DNA from: Mesostigma viride
Taxonomy: Eukaryota > Streptophyta > Mesostigmatophyceae > Mesostigmatales > Mesostigmataceae
Assembly: GCA_009746045.1 (NCBI GenBank)
Contig: RPFO01000154.1
Span: 2,708,379 to 2,772,378 of the forward strand
Direction: 5' to 3'
DNA length: 64,000 nucleotides
The translations under genes and the position numbers were made by a program. Position 1 is the first letter of the stretch; the number at the start of each line of letters is the position of its first letter. Below are positions 1 to 23,329 of this stretch, piece after piece. Under the pieces are notes generated by a model. It searched no databases, was not told the DNA's origin, and saw nothing but the letters and a program-made list of their open reading frames with translations.

Positions 1-49
1 TCCCCTCACATCAACCATCACATGCCCACCACCCCTGTGCCCTCACATC

Positions 50-555
50 TACCCCTGCGCGCTCACGTCCACCATCGCATCCACCCCATGACCACCACCC
101 CTGCGCGCTCACGTCCACCATCGCATCCACCCCATGACCACCACCCCTGCGCGCTCACGTCCACCATCGCATCCACCCCATGACCACCACCCCTGCGCGC
201 TCACGTCCACCATCGCATCCACCCCATGACCACCACCCCTGCGCGCTCACGTCCACCATCGCATCCACCCCATGACCACCACCCCTGCGCGCTCACGTCC
301 ACCATCGCATCCACCCCATGACCACCACCCCTGCGCGCTCACGTCCACCATCGCATCCACCCCATGACCACCACCCCTGCGCGCTCACGTCCACCATCGC
401 ATCCACCCCATGACCACCACCCCTGCGCGCTCACGTCCACCATCCCATGACCACCACCCCTGCGCGCTCACGTCCACCATCGCATCCACCCCATGACCAC
501 CACCCCTGCGCGCTCACGTCCACCATCCCATGACCACCACCCCTGCGCGCTCAGG
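50..555. repeat. 46-bp minisatellite
   Basis: About ten head-to-tail copies of a 46-bp GC-rich unit, seen from the regular spacing of its ATGACC at 88, 134 and 180. The last copies, after about 440, are shortened. It lies just upstream of the first visible PEX6 exon, so it is probably intronic. Reading frames through it are simple translations of the repeat. Confidence 0.9.
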
Positions 556-645
556 TTAAGCACACACTCACATTTACTGCTCGTCTTCTGCTCGCGTCAT
601 GTTGTCGCTGTCTCCTTACCCTCTGCTCCCTTGATGTCGCGGCAG

Positions 646-11904
<11,259 letters not shown>

Positions 11905-12306
11905 AAGCTACGCCTGCCTGAAGAAATCCTTGCATGCTCAAGAAAATGAGCTAGTTTTTCATACAATTGTGTTAGTTGGTGAGGTGGCTTGCCAGGCTGG
12001 TTTGTCTACCAAGGCTCAAGGCTGAGCTTCACTCAGTACACACGCAATCGATTGGGATACATGCCAGGATTATACCACAAGCAAGTAAATGACAAAGGAA
12101 TTGCGATTGCCTCAACGATGCAGGAGATTGGCCGTATGTGTTAAACGGTGTGTATTTAGGCTTCGTTCAATGCACATCATGCCATGTATGTCTTCCTCAT
12201 GCCAACGTACTTTGTGTCGATCCTTGCCTGAATGTGGTCAACAAACTTGCGTCGATCGAGTAGCCATGCAGCATTCTGATCAATATCGGATTAGTATGAT
12301 TTCGTT

Positions 12307-13540
12307 ATGAATTGTTTTGTAAATATATCATCGTCAGGGTTGCGTCCTGTCGCCACGTACATGTTTATTTTTGTAGTGGATTATGTTATGCGCCAGGCAC
12401 GTGCTCGCTTTGCTAGCACTGCAGGCCGTGCCCATGGCCTAGCGATCATGAACGAGCTTGGAGAAGGGGGGCCGACTAACAAGCAGAATTTACTAGCTGA
12501 CCTCATTTATGCCGACGACACCACGCTCATCGAGAAGCCGGAGTCTGCCCAACTTTGGCTGGACTGCCTGGCGCTCGAGGCTCGGGCGGTTGGTCTAGAA
12601 ATCAGCCCCAAAACGCAGGCCCTGGCCCTTGGCATGGCAGGGCCCCCACGTACCCACACTCCGCCTCTCAGACGACACAAAGGTCATCTACCCTACTTCA
12701 GGCCGCTTCAAGCTGCTCGGCAGTTGGCTTCCCGACTGCGAGGACGACCTGACGACACGGATCGGCATGGTGTGGACGCAGCTCCATGACCACTGCATGC
12801 CGCTGGTGGAGTAACCCCGCCCTACCCCGGATCGTCGTGCGTGACCTCTTCAAGGTCGTCATTCTGACGATCCTGACCTACGGCGCCGATACCTGGACAC
12901 TGACGCAGGAGCTGGAGCAACGGCTCGGCGGCATCACCAAGATGCTGCGCAAGGCCTCAACATCCCCTTTGGTTTGCACAATTTAGTGGTGAGGATTTGT
13001 ACGCTGATTTGCCCTATGTTTCCCACATTATTAGGCACAGGCGCCTGGGCCTAGCCGGGCACCTGGCCCGCACAGATCAGGTAGACACATCAGATTGACT
13101 AGCTGGCACCAAGCCCGCCCAGCCTGGGCGATATATGTCCTCACCTGCATGGCGTGCCCCAGGCCGCGCGCGGCAGGGCCGCCACCCATGGACTTTTCGT
13201 GATAGACTCGGCATGGACATGTGCTACACTAGACGTGACGGGCTCACACCCGGGCAGCCTCCTGGTTTGTCAGTAATATGGAGGCAGATGGTGCGCAAGG
13301 ATAGATGGCAAGTAGTGATGAAGGAGACCGTACCACCCTCATCAAGTCTGTGGGGGCTCCGCGTGTGACTGACCGCGTATGGCATTCATATAGCGATCCG
13401 GGCCGCGGTGCCCACAACCCTGTAACTAGGACCTAGATAGCTTACACCATCCATTCCATCCCATGTTCCCCTCCCACTGAGGACTTATGCTCACATGACG
13501 CAGGGCACGTGCATGTCTATAAATTAATGAATTAATTCCG
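12307..13540 (+). pseudogene. Decayed YADD-type LINE reverse transcriptase and 3' end
   Basis: Three frames together give the end of a non-LTR reverse transcriptase: FVVDYVMRQARARF, then LIYADDTTLIEK with the catalytic YADD, WLDCLALEARAVGLEIS, LLGSWLPDCEDD, LTYGADTWTLT, and GLAGHLARTDQVDTS. The same order is seen in the better copy at 55556-56839. Frameshifts near 12640 and 12800 and stops after 12980 disable it. The 3' end (13395-13540) is shared with 34225-34378 and finishes in a degenerate hairpin (13492-13511) and an AATTAATGAATTAATT tail. It is 5'-truncated. Confidence 0.8.
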
Positions 13541-13542
13541 CC

Positions 13543-14085
13543 GCAGCTCCTGGGCCGGCCGGATAGAACGTCTCCATGCATGGGTTGGACATCCTCGGCG
13601 TTCCGGCCAGTCGGCGGCCCCGATTTCGCCATGCATGCAGGCCGCCATTGAGGAGCGCACCGCCGAGGTACGTCTTGCCATTGATTGCTCGCCTTCATGA
13701 TTCGCAGACCAAGGGGCTGCTAGCTTCTATGGTTTTGCGCGCACCATCGCGTCGTTTGCATGTTGGCTCCGGGGCGCCCTTCCTGCCCATGCACAGGTCC
13801 GGCTGGCCGCCAAGCCGGCCGGGCCACGACGAACGCATCCAGTCGGCCTTGCGACAGCTGGTTCCCGGCCCTGATCTCCCGGCTCATTCTATCCCCGTCG
13901 CTCCCCTGCCTGGCCGGATGGCGGCTGTGGTCTGACCCGCGCACGGCCCGGCTGGCCCCGGCGGCAGTTTTGGGCTCTATCACTCAATCGTGGGCGGCAA
14001 TCTGTCGGCTCCTTCCGCCCTTTTGGCTATGGCGGCGCCTGACCTCTTGGACCCCGCCAGCCGGCCCTACCCTTTCATCCAGTGT
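13543..14085 (+). pseudogene. Endonuclease-type LINE, fragment 1
   Basis: Matches 14505-15005 of the longer copy: LPLIARLHDSQTKGLL, then ERIQSALRQLVPGPDLP, then ARLAPAAVLGS. It is truncated at both ends and frameshifted. It starts directly after the (TTAA)n tail of the preceding LINE. Confidence 0.75.
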
Positions 14086-14089
14086 GAAC

Positions 14090-14256
14090 TAGTACGGCGT
14101 ATTATACGCCGTATTATACGAAATACGCGATACGCCGAGCCGGTTTGGTGTGTTGCCGTACTAGATAGTACGACTAGGTACTAAGTAGTATGCCGGCGCA
14201 AATACGCCGTATAATAGTAACGCCGTATTATACGACATACGCAATACGCCGAGTTT
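14090..14256. repeat. Palindromic GCC-TATTATAC repeats
   Basis: Two copies of a roughly 32-bp sequence (CGCCGTATTATACG, then ATACGC and ATACGCCGAG) lie at about 14110 and 14222. The first adjoins the perfect palindrome CGGCGTATTATACGCCG. They separate two LINE fragments and may be the ends or remains of another element. Confidence 0.6.
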
Positions 14257-14259
14257 TTG

Positions 14260-16160
14260 CCATATCAATTGCCATATATATTGCCGCTGTACTTTGCCGC
14301 CCCCCTCCAGGGTTGCCTCCAAGCGGTCCATGCTGCCCACCCGGCGGTCGCTATTCAGGCCTACTTGGATGATATCTGCCTTCTGGGCCCTGTGCCGGAC
14401 ACCACCGCGGCTCTGCTGGCACTGCAGACCGCGGTGGCCGACATCAACCTCCAGTTGACCCTTGCCAAGTGCGCGGTGTACTCGCCCCAAGGTGATTGCT
14501 CCGGCTTTCCGCCCCAGCTCTTGGGCCGGGACGAGCGCCTCCATGGGTTGGATGTCCTCGGCGTTCCGGTTGGCGACCCCGCGTTTGTCATCGATGCTCT
14601 GCGGGCCGCCCTCGAGGCACGCACTGAGGTACTGCCCTTGATTGCGCGCCTTCATGATTCGCAGACCAAGGGTCTGCTTCTGTGGTTTTGCGCTCACCCT
14701 CGCGTCGTTCACTGGCTCCGGGGCGCTCTTCCGTCTCAGGTCCGGCTGGCCGCCGAGGGCCACGACGAACGCATCCAGTCGGCCTTGGCGCAGCTGGTCC
14801 CGGGCCCCGACCTCCCGCCACATGCTATTCGCATTGCCTCCCTGCCTGCACGGATGGGTGGCTGCGGTCTGACTCGTGCCGCCCGGCTGGCCCCAGCAGC
14901 CCTTTTTGGGCTCCGTCGCTCAGTCGTGGGCGGAAAGCTGCCGGCTCCTGCCCCTTTTGGCAACGGCAGCGCCTGACCTCCTGGACCCCAGCAGCCCTTT
15001 GCCCTTCGTCACCGCCATCCAGGAGGCCTATGCTGAGATCCAGCAGGCCTGTTCTCCCGTCCGTGCCGCTCAGGCGGTACAGCGCCACCTCCCTCGCGGC
15101 ACTCCCTCGGTCGCCTCCGTTCAATCTCCCGCCGCATTCCCTGCTCGCGTCATCGATAAACACCAGAAAACCTACGCGGGTATTCTGCACACGGCTGATT
15201 GGATTGCTCTTTTCGCGGACCTCAACGCCCAGGGACGTGCGTGGCTGTTCTCGCTTTCCTTGCGGAGTGTGGGCTCGGCGTACCTTCGTGCTCTTCCCAT
15301 GGCCCCCCCATTCGCCTTGGCTCCCAGCCACTACTCGGTGGCGCTCCGGCACCAGCTATTTGCCCCGCAGCCTCTTGTTCCGGCCGGGCGGCCTTGTGGT
15401 AGCTGTAGGCAGCCGCTGGATCCCACGGGGACTCACTACCTTGCCTGCATGGGGGGCCAACAGAATCAGAATTGGTATTTGTATTTGCACACTGTCCTCC
15501 TGACGGTGGTGCTCGCCATGATTCGGTCGGTTTTCCCCCACGCGAACATCCGGTCCGAGGATGCGGATGGCGCTGCCTTCTATTCCCCCAACCACCGGCC
15601 TGACATCGTGGTGCTGGACTTTGAGGGGGGTGGCCGGCATCTGCTTATTGACGTTTCGGTGGCGCGGCCCTTGGCTCTTAGCCACGTGGCTGGGGCCTCC
15701 CTCACGGCAGGTTACACGGCGGACCGGGCGGAGCGGGCCAAGCTCCTGGCCTACGGCGACGTCGGGCACCATCGTGTGGTGCCCTTTGTCCTGGAGGAGT
15801 TTGGGGCCATGGGGCCCCTGACCTCCGCCTTCTTCAAGGAGTGTTGCCGGCTCCGGGAGGACCGGCTGGACCTGGAGGGCCAGCGGGCCCCATGGTCGGC
15901 GCGGACCTGGACGTCATATTGGCGTCAGCGCTTGTCGGTGGCGCTGACTCGGGCCATGGCTGACATCATGCTCCGCCGTACGCGGGCTGATTTTGCGGTG
16001 CAGCAGGGCTATTAGGTTCCTCCCGTTAGGAGTTTCCATTGGTCTTATCGTAGTATAGAGCTTTGACATGGCTCTGTATAGAGGTTTATAGCTGGGCGTT
16101 TGCTTTGGTTTGAGTGATTTCACTCTGCTGTAAGTAATTATATTTTTAATATATATTGCC
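14260..16160 (+). mobile_element. LINE with YLDD reverse transcriptase, CCHC knuckle and restriction-like endonuclease
   Basis: A 5'-truncated non-LTR retrotransposon and the longest copy of its family here. The RT part (14260-14976 frame) has AYLDD (about 14362) and RLHDSQTKGLL. A frameshift near 14905 moves to the frame ending at the stop after 16012. That part has a zinc knuckle C-x2-C-x9-H-x3-C (about 15395-15448), then RPDIVVLDFEG...LLIDVSV, fitting the PD-(D/E)XK-type endonuclease of R2-like, early-branching LINEs. The protein ends TRADFAVQQGY. The 3' UTR ends near 16160 in TAATTATATTTTTAATATAT. The RLE assignment rests on motif order, not alignment. Confidence 0.75.
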
Positions 16161-16164
16161 GTAC

Positions 16165-17580
16165 TAGCTCATGCACACTGCTTTCATCACCGCCGGCCAT
16201 CCAGGATGCTTCTGCTGAGATCCAGCAGGCCTGCACTACCATCCGCACGTCCGCCGATCAGGACGCCCAACTCCGCCTAGTGGAACCGCTGGGGGCACTC
16301 GGACTTCGGTTGCCACGCACCGGTCGCCCTATCCCGGCCGCAGCATAATTTTCCTGCCCGCGTCATCGATAAACACCAGAAAACCTACGCGGGTATATTC
16401 TGCACACGGCGGATTGGATGGCTCTTTTTGATGACCTCAACGCCCAGGGTCACGAGTGCGTGGCTGTACGTTCTCACTCTGACGTTGCGGAATGCCAGTT
16501 TTTAGTGGGCTCGGCTTTCGATCCGCGCTCGCCCCATGGCCTCCCAACTTGTCCTGGCCGGCGCCCAGTCAAGTTGCTATCCGGTGGCGCTGCATGGCGA
16601 CACCAACTCGGTTTACCCCGCAACCTGTTTTTCCCGCAGGGCGGCCCTGTGGTAGCTGCGGGCTGCCAGCCGGGCCCATGTACCCCACTGCATGCATGGG
16701 ACCTGGCATGCACTACTGTCAGACAGGTCTGTCATGCATGGGTGGCCAACTGGTCATGGATCGATGACAGAATCAGAATTGGTACTTGTACTTACACACG
16801 GTCCTCCTGCGGCCCCGGCACGGTGGTGCTTGCCATGGTCCGGCAGGTCCATTTTCCCCCCCGGTCAGAGGATGCGGCCGGACGGCGCGGCCTTTCTACT
16901 ACTCCCCCAACCACTGTCAGACCTGACATCGTGGTTCTGCATGGACTTTGAGGGAGGCGGCCGCAGCCGCACTTGCTCGATCATTGACGTTTCTGTGGCT
17001 CGCCCCTTGCATGGCTCTTAGCCATGTGCATGGTTGGTGCACGATTCCCAGGCAGCGGACTACACGGCGGATCGGGCTGTCAGCGGGCCAAGCTCACGGC
17101 CTACGGCGACGTCGGGAACCCCGCACCACCGGGTGGTGGCCTGTGTGTAGTTGGAGGAGTTCGGGGCCAGTGGGGCCCCTGGCGGCCGGCTTGGAGTGCT
17201 GCTGGCTCCGGCCGGAGTGCTGCTGGCTCCGGGACTGAACCGCCTGGACCTGGAGGACCAGCGGGCCCGGCCTTGGTTAGTTGGCGCGGACCTGGAGTAC
17301 GTCCTGGACGTCGTACTGGCGCCACTGCAACGCCTTTTGGTATAGCGCTTCCCCGGGCCGGCTATGCGGGCTGACTTTGCGGCGCATGCAGCACGGTTAT
17401 TAGGGATGTTACGTGCGGCGCAGCACGGTTAATACTTCATTCCGCGGTGTGGATCGAGTGTGACTCCCATGCCGGCTGTAGTTATTTTCAATATTTTGTC
17501 GTGGTATCTCTTGTTAGCGTTGGCTTGGTTTATGTTTAATTGGGTGCCTTCACTCTGATGTAAGTAATTATAACATTGTG
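16165..17580 (+). pseudogene. Endonuclease-type LINE, fragment 3 (decayed)
   Basis: A degenerate copy of the 3' half. Landmarks are the KHQKTYAGIL-encoding region near 16365, SCGLPAGP, RPDIVV near 16920, TAYGDVG near 17096, and a final ACTCTGATGTAAGTAATTATAA tail near 17553. Many small indels break the frame. Several of them look like short CATG insertions beside GCATG. Confidence 0.7.
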
Positions 17581-17589
17581 CAGACTGGA

Positions 17590-20500
17590 TGAGTCTGGAT
17601 GCGAGCTTGAACGATCAGGGGACCTTATAAGGCTTGGCTTCACTCCGTTTCCGGCCTTTAGTAGGGGAGCGTGGGGGCCGCATTCCTGCGCGCCCTCCCC
17701 ATGAGCCCTTTGTTCACGCTGGTTCCACCAGCCCTTTACGAGATTGCATGCTAGCTCTCCGCCTGAACACCAACACATCACCTAAAAACGGCCTTTTTTG
17801 TTACATGGGGTCATATCTCCCACACATATAGTCAGATCGGGGTGCCTTTCTGGACTTAAGGTCCCCCTAGGACCCTGTTCACATCACATAAATTGGGGGG
17901 CCAACTGACCTATTTTTAGCATCAAACCGTGACGTGGAAAAGTGCAAAAAACGATGTTTTCCAGGCATAAGGAGGCATAGCAGCCACACACAAGTAGTAA
18001 ATGTAGTCCAATTCAGCTGGAAATGGTCATGCTTATTAATTTATATCCAAAGACAAAAACTGCCCTTAAGTATGCAATGTAGGACCAAACTATGTGCTAT
18101 AATTCTGGCATACATGAGCCAAAACACCGTTTTAGTGCATTATTTTCAAACTTATGAAGCCCCTGCCAGCACATATGAGGCCCAATCATGCCAGAATTCG
18201 TCACATTAATAGCACAATACTTGAATTCACACTAGAACACAAGTTGTACATATTAGGACCACTGCCGGCCCACTAAAAGTGACGGATGCAAGCAGAAATA
18301 GAGCGATTTTTGCAAAAATACTCCATATTCTGCGCCATTGTCTTGGAAAACTTTGCATTCTTCACTCAATTATCGTCATGGCTGTCATGGGATTCATATA
18401 CATGCCACTGGGGCTGGATACATTAGCCAACACAGACTAAAAAAGCGATCATCAAGGGATAAAATCACCATCAATCACAGTAGATGCTGGCATTCGGAAC
18501 AAGCACCATAGTGCCTACAAGCCTCAAGAAGGGGAGCTTGGCTGACCAGTCGTGCCTGTCGGCTGACCAGTCTCTTTTCTAAACGGGCCCCGCTCGGCAG
18601 CACACACAATCTCCTTTGCAGTACTTGGCCCACTCTGCTGGGCACCCCCGGCCTGCTGTGCGTGTCTTATAGCAGCTACTCCAAATATATATCTGCCATG
18701 TGCCTCTCTGCTACATGGAAATACAAAGCGCAATCAAGGACAGCAGTGGATTGGGCTGCTATTAAATTGAGCTCAGCACCTAGCTGCTGTACAACATAAT
18801 TCTGCATCAGTGCCTGTCCTAATTGCGCCCCCCCGCCCCCTTGCCATCATCGTCATGCTCATCATAGTCTTTGGAACGTGCATGCTGAACTCCAACCCTT
18901 GGACAGTCCATAGGTCATTAAGAATCTGTGCATGTAATGCTAGCTCTTCTCAGTTGAACTCATCTACCACCCTCTCATGGTCGTGTCATCTCTCATGTAA
19001 TCCACCTAGGTTTATCGTGGCCACTGATCTTTCAGCCCCTCCTGACATCAAAATCTGGGCAAACACACTGTTGACATCGCCCTTCCGTTTTAGCCTGCAT
19101 GGCTCCTCATGTTTACCCTTATCTCATCCCTCAACACACCTATAACTGTCTATTCATCCCCCTTGCATAGGCGGTGCATAACTGCGGCATGATGGGGGCT
19201 TGCCAAAAATAGGTGTAAAATGCATGGGATGGCACGGGGAGGCTCACACTCATCGGTTTACAATCACACTCATGTGCTCGAACAGTGTCCCTCTCTGCTT
19301 TTGACACTGCATGCACATGCATTTCCTACCGGCTATATCAAGCCTTTAGTGTGGTTTGGTGCATCAAGAGAAATGGCAGGTCAGCTGAGTGCATCAGACC
19401 ACATTTGTGTTAAGTGTACGCTTGCAACGCTGTTTGCCCACCGCATGGAGCTCCCCTTTCGGACAGTGGCGCAAGTAGCACTTACACCTTACTCCCAGCC
19501 GCTCACCCTGCCCATGCTAGCAACAAGAACAAATGCATGGTCCCCATCCCAACGTAAGGTGCATCACATGGATGGCCCTGCCATCACCTAGCAGTGTGCC
19601 ACCCCTCTCCACCTCAACCTACTCTGAAATGCCAGGGCCCCAACAAACCTTTCAAGACATGGCACTCCTCAAAGAAGGCAACCCCTCAAAGAAGGCGAGG
19701 CAGTTTAGGTCTAGGGGGGCTTTGGGTAAGTTAAAAGATGATAGAGTTCACTAACACAGGCCACGGCAACGACAACCTGCCTCACCCGCTGCATCCATAC
19801 ATCACAAGCCATAAACTGCACAGCCTCGCATGATTGCCTAAGGGTCACGTGATCCAAGGTGCCCTTCAGGCTCACCCCAGCACACCAGCCCATCCTCACC
19901 ACCCCACTGGTCATAGCCGGTCATCTACAGTGGCATCAAACTCCTCTAGGACAGAGTGCAGTAAAGGCAACATAGACGTCCTGACACAATTGAATTAGAA
20001 CGTGGCTGCTACCTACTGCCCTTAACCCATAAAAAATGTCCATGGCTTGCACAAATACGCATTCAATTCTTCAAGCAAGCATGCTAACACCTTCACAGCA
20101 CATCCCAAGGTTTATATCCATCGAGCTTTGTCAACAAGCATGACTTCCTGATGCAAACTTGGCTGTCAAGCTAGGAGGAGGAAAGCTAGGTAAAGAGGTG
20201 AGATAGACCCCCCCACAGCACCTTCCTGCACCAAAACCATGACAATATCATCCAGAGCTTGCTAAATACGTACAGCTAGCCGGTAGCGGGCGACCTTGCA
20301 GTCCAGGTTCAGCGCGAACATCTCGTGTCAGCACCCGGCGGAGATGGCGGACGCGAACCCACAATGCTATAAAAGCGAGTCATAAGACTATTTCGGGGAG
20401 CGGTGAACGGCTTGGAACATCGAAGGTATGCCGCGACAAAAGCCTGAAGTTTTTCTCGGAAATACACGCCTGGATGTGGATTAGGGCACCGTTGTCGTGC

Positions 20501-21190
20501 TTGTGCTTGCGTTGCGAGCAGGCAACCAGTGTTTCTTGCAGTGTCGAGCAGTAACAGATGGTGGCGCGAGAGCAATATGTGACTTTTAAATCATGGCTAC
20601 ACAGCTTACACCTCCGCAGGCATGTTGGAACAAGCCCCGCCATGCCGTGAGCCGAAAAAAGGAAGAAACGCATCAAGCAAGGACGGTCGTAAACGTCACT
20701 GAAAACAGCAAAATCTGACCTGCCGGCAGGTAATGCGACAGCCTGGAAAATGTGATTCGTTTCTCGAAAAACTGATTAGCGCTCGTGAAAGTAGACTTGA
20801 AGCCCATTCGGATTCCACCTTTTGGGAATTGTGAGCTTCCAACAAAAAAGTTTCCCCCACAATTAATAAACATGCATTTTCGCTGCCAATTCCAGATCTG
20901 GCCGACACAAAAAATCAGCGTCTCAGTTTGCGAATTATTGTGACGCATGAACATACGCGAATAATATCTACCATGTGCACATCATCGCAAAGCAGGAGAG
21001 TTTACGCGTCGTTTGCATCCATCGCAGCGACTTAACATGCATAATTGACTTTTGACTGATATTCCGGCGGATATAGGGTCGACAGCCATGCGAGGTGGAA
21101 TTTTTCTGGTCCCGTCGTCCTCAACGCGACGCGTTCGCGCCAAAATTCCCAGGATCTCATGTAACCGGACGGACCGATTTTAGGTGATGT
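17590..21190. other. Non-coding stretch, nothing recognised
   Basis: No ORF here shows family motifs, and no long tandem repeat or clear inverted termini were seen. The right part (20281-21190) differs in texture. A short minus-strand ORF at 20309-20676 has CRRCKLC and further Cys/His, which could be a remnant of a zinc-binding domain. That is too weak to call. Confidence 0.4.
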
Positions 21191-21199
21191 GACTGTTTC

Positions 21200-22165
21200 A
21201 AACGAAGAGAGGTTGCGGGGCGGCCCCGCAACCTCTCATCCGACGGCGGGTGCGTCCTGCGGCAGCTGCGGGCTTGCTCTCGATACTACTGGGACGCACT
21301 ACACTGCGTGCATGGGTGGCTGGCCAGCATGCAGAACCAGAACTGGTTCCCGTCTATCTCCGTACCAGTTACTGTACCGCTCGATCTCCTCCGGGACTGG
21401 TGTGTGCCATGGTTCAGTCGGTCTTTCCCCTGGCACTCCAACAGCAAACGCGACGACGCGGATGGGGCCGCCCTCTACTCACCCAACCACCGCCCCGATA
21501 TTACCTTGCTTGACTACGACGGGCAGGGTTAATTGCCACCTGCTCATCAATGTCTCCGTGGCTCGGCCGCTCTCCGGTCGCCACATCCTCCGGGCGCGGC
21601 TGTGGATGCCGACGCTGCAGCGGCTGTGGCTGAGCGCGACAAGTGAGTTTGCCTCCTACGGCAATGTGGGGCCCCAACGGGTCATCCCCTTTGTCCTAAT
21701 TGAGGAGTTCGGGGCCATGGGCCCCAAGACGGCGGAGTTTTTCCGCGAGTGCTGCCAGCGCCGTGAAGACCGCCTTGACCTCGAGGGTCCGTCAGACTGC
21801 CCAGCCGGTGGTCTGCCCGGTCACGTGGTCCTCGTATTGGCGGCAGCGCCTGTCATCACTCGCCCTCACTCGCCCCGTGGCTGATGTCTTATTCCGCCGC
21901 ACCCGGGCCGACTTTGTCGCGACCCAGGCGCGGTCTAGCCTCCCTCGATCCCAGGCCTGCATGGTGGGCCGGCAGCGATGTTGCTGCGTGTGCATGGTAG
22001 ATTTGTGATGTAGTTAGTTGTACCTGGTGCAGCAGGCGTGATCCAAGTGGCTGTCTGTGTCAGATTACTATATTGCTTTCTTCTGACAGGGTACGTTCTT
22101 CTTCTTTTCGGGTTTTTCCTTATGTTGCATGCCAATCTCACTTCCGTAATTTATGATTCTCAATG
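21200..22165 (+). pseudogene. Endonuclease-type LINE, fragment 4
   Basis: Encodes the knuckle (SCGSCGLALDTTGTHY), NHRPDI, LLINVSVARPL, VIPFVLIEEFGAMGPK, FFRECCQRREDRLDLEG and RRTRADFVA, in two frames with shifts. It is diverged from the copy at 14260 and reads N where that copy has the endonuclease Asp (LLINVSV versus LLIDVSV). Truncated at both coding ends. Confidence 0.75.
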
Positions 22166-22175
22166 AATATATATT

Positions 22176-22499
22176 TCAGTGGTTTTCCATTTGCGGGTAT
22201 TTCCTCGTAAATGGTGGGAGAGCGATCGCAGCAATGGTGCTCACCACTAGACACTCCCGGCCAGTTAGGCTAGAAACACACGCCCTGATCAAGCATGCTG
22301 TTTCCGGCCCCACCGTCTAGGTCATCTAGTCGCTCCACACGTAAGCCAGCCATAATTTCAATGCACAAGGATACACATTTCCATCACCATTCATCTTCAT
22401 CATCCTGAACGACTCGAAAACGCGGAAAAGATAACGGCAGGCTCGAGCTACCATGGTCCGGATTCTCCCGATTTCTGGCCTGCGCTGGTTGTCTCTTTG
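22176..22499 (+). mobile_element. Penelope-like 3' fragment with 9-bp target duplication
   Basis: The reverse complement of this 324-bp stretch matches 31424-31750 and 38105-38430. It ends in GCGCTGGTTGTCTCTTTG and is flanked by ATATATATT on both sides (22167-22175, 22500-22508). It is a 5'-truncated insertion whose target lay at the tail of the neighbouring LINE copy. Confidence 0.75.
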
Positions 22500-23200
22500 A
22501 TATATATTAAAAATATAATTGCTTACAGCAGAGTGAAATCACTCAAACCAAAGCAAACGCCCAGCTAAAAACCTATATACAGAGCCATGTCAAAGCTCTA
22601 TACTACGATAAGACCAATGGAAACGCCTAACGGGAGGAACCTAATAGCCCTGCTGCACCGCAAAATCAGCCCGCGTACGGCGGAGCATGATGTCAGCCAT
22701 GGCCCGAGTCAGCGCCACCGACAAGCGCTGACGCCAATATGACGTCCAGGTCCGCGCCAACCATGGGGCCCGCTGGCCCTCCAGGTCCAGCCGGTTCTCC
22801 CGGAGCCGGCAACACTCCTTGAAGAAGGCGGAGGTCAGGGGCCCCATGGCCCCAAACTCCAGGACAAAGGGCACCACACGATGGTGCCCGACGTCGCCGT
22901 AGGCCAGGAGCTTGGCCCGCTCCGCCCGGTCCGCCGTGTAACCTGCCGTGAGGCCGGAGGCCCCAGCCACGTGGCTAAGAGCCAAGGGCCGCGCCACCGA
23001 AACGACAATAAGCAGATGCCGGCCACCCCCCTCAAAGTCCAGCACCACGATGTCAGGCCGGTGGTTGGGGGAATAGAAGGCAGCGCCATCCGCATCCTCG
23101 GACCGGATGTTCGCGTGGGGGAAAACCGACCGAACCATGGCGAGCACCACCGTCAGGAGGACAGTGTGCAAATACAAATACCAATTCTGATGAATATTTA
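22500..23200 (-). pseudogene. Endonuclease-type LINE, 3' end (minus copy)
   Basis: Close to the coding end of the copy at 15480-16015 and still open from 23177 to 22641. It carries RPDIVVLDFEGGG, VPFVLEFGAMGPL and RADFAVQQGY. The putative catalytic Asp in LLIDVSV is Val here (LLIVVSV), and Glu is lost from LEEFGAM. The tail TTAATATATATC adjoins the Penelope fragment. High similarity suggests a fairly recent insertion. Confidence 0.8.
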
Positions 23201-23329
23201 TTGATGATGATCAGGCCTGATTGATGATGATCAGGCCTGGGCGGAGATCCGCTGGTTGGTCCCTGCAGCGCCGTCAGCGCCATTCCCGACTTGGTCACCA
23301 CATCCCCCAATTCGATCCCCTTCGTGCAG

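Noticed and set aside
50-555. CRISPR-like regular array
   Set aside because: Units are directly abutting with no unique spacers; it is a minisatellite in a eukaryotic intron.
20021-20031. Second piggyBac-like end (TTAACCCATA)
   Set aside because: Only 10 bases match and there is no inverted partner end within several kilobases.
20309-20676. Zinc-finger-like transposase remnant
   Set aside because: Cys/His spacing does not match a known finger, and no inverted repeats or second exon support it.
22641-23177. Host gene with a novel domain
   Set aside because: It is the end of the endonuclease-type LINE, nearly identical to 15485-16015.
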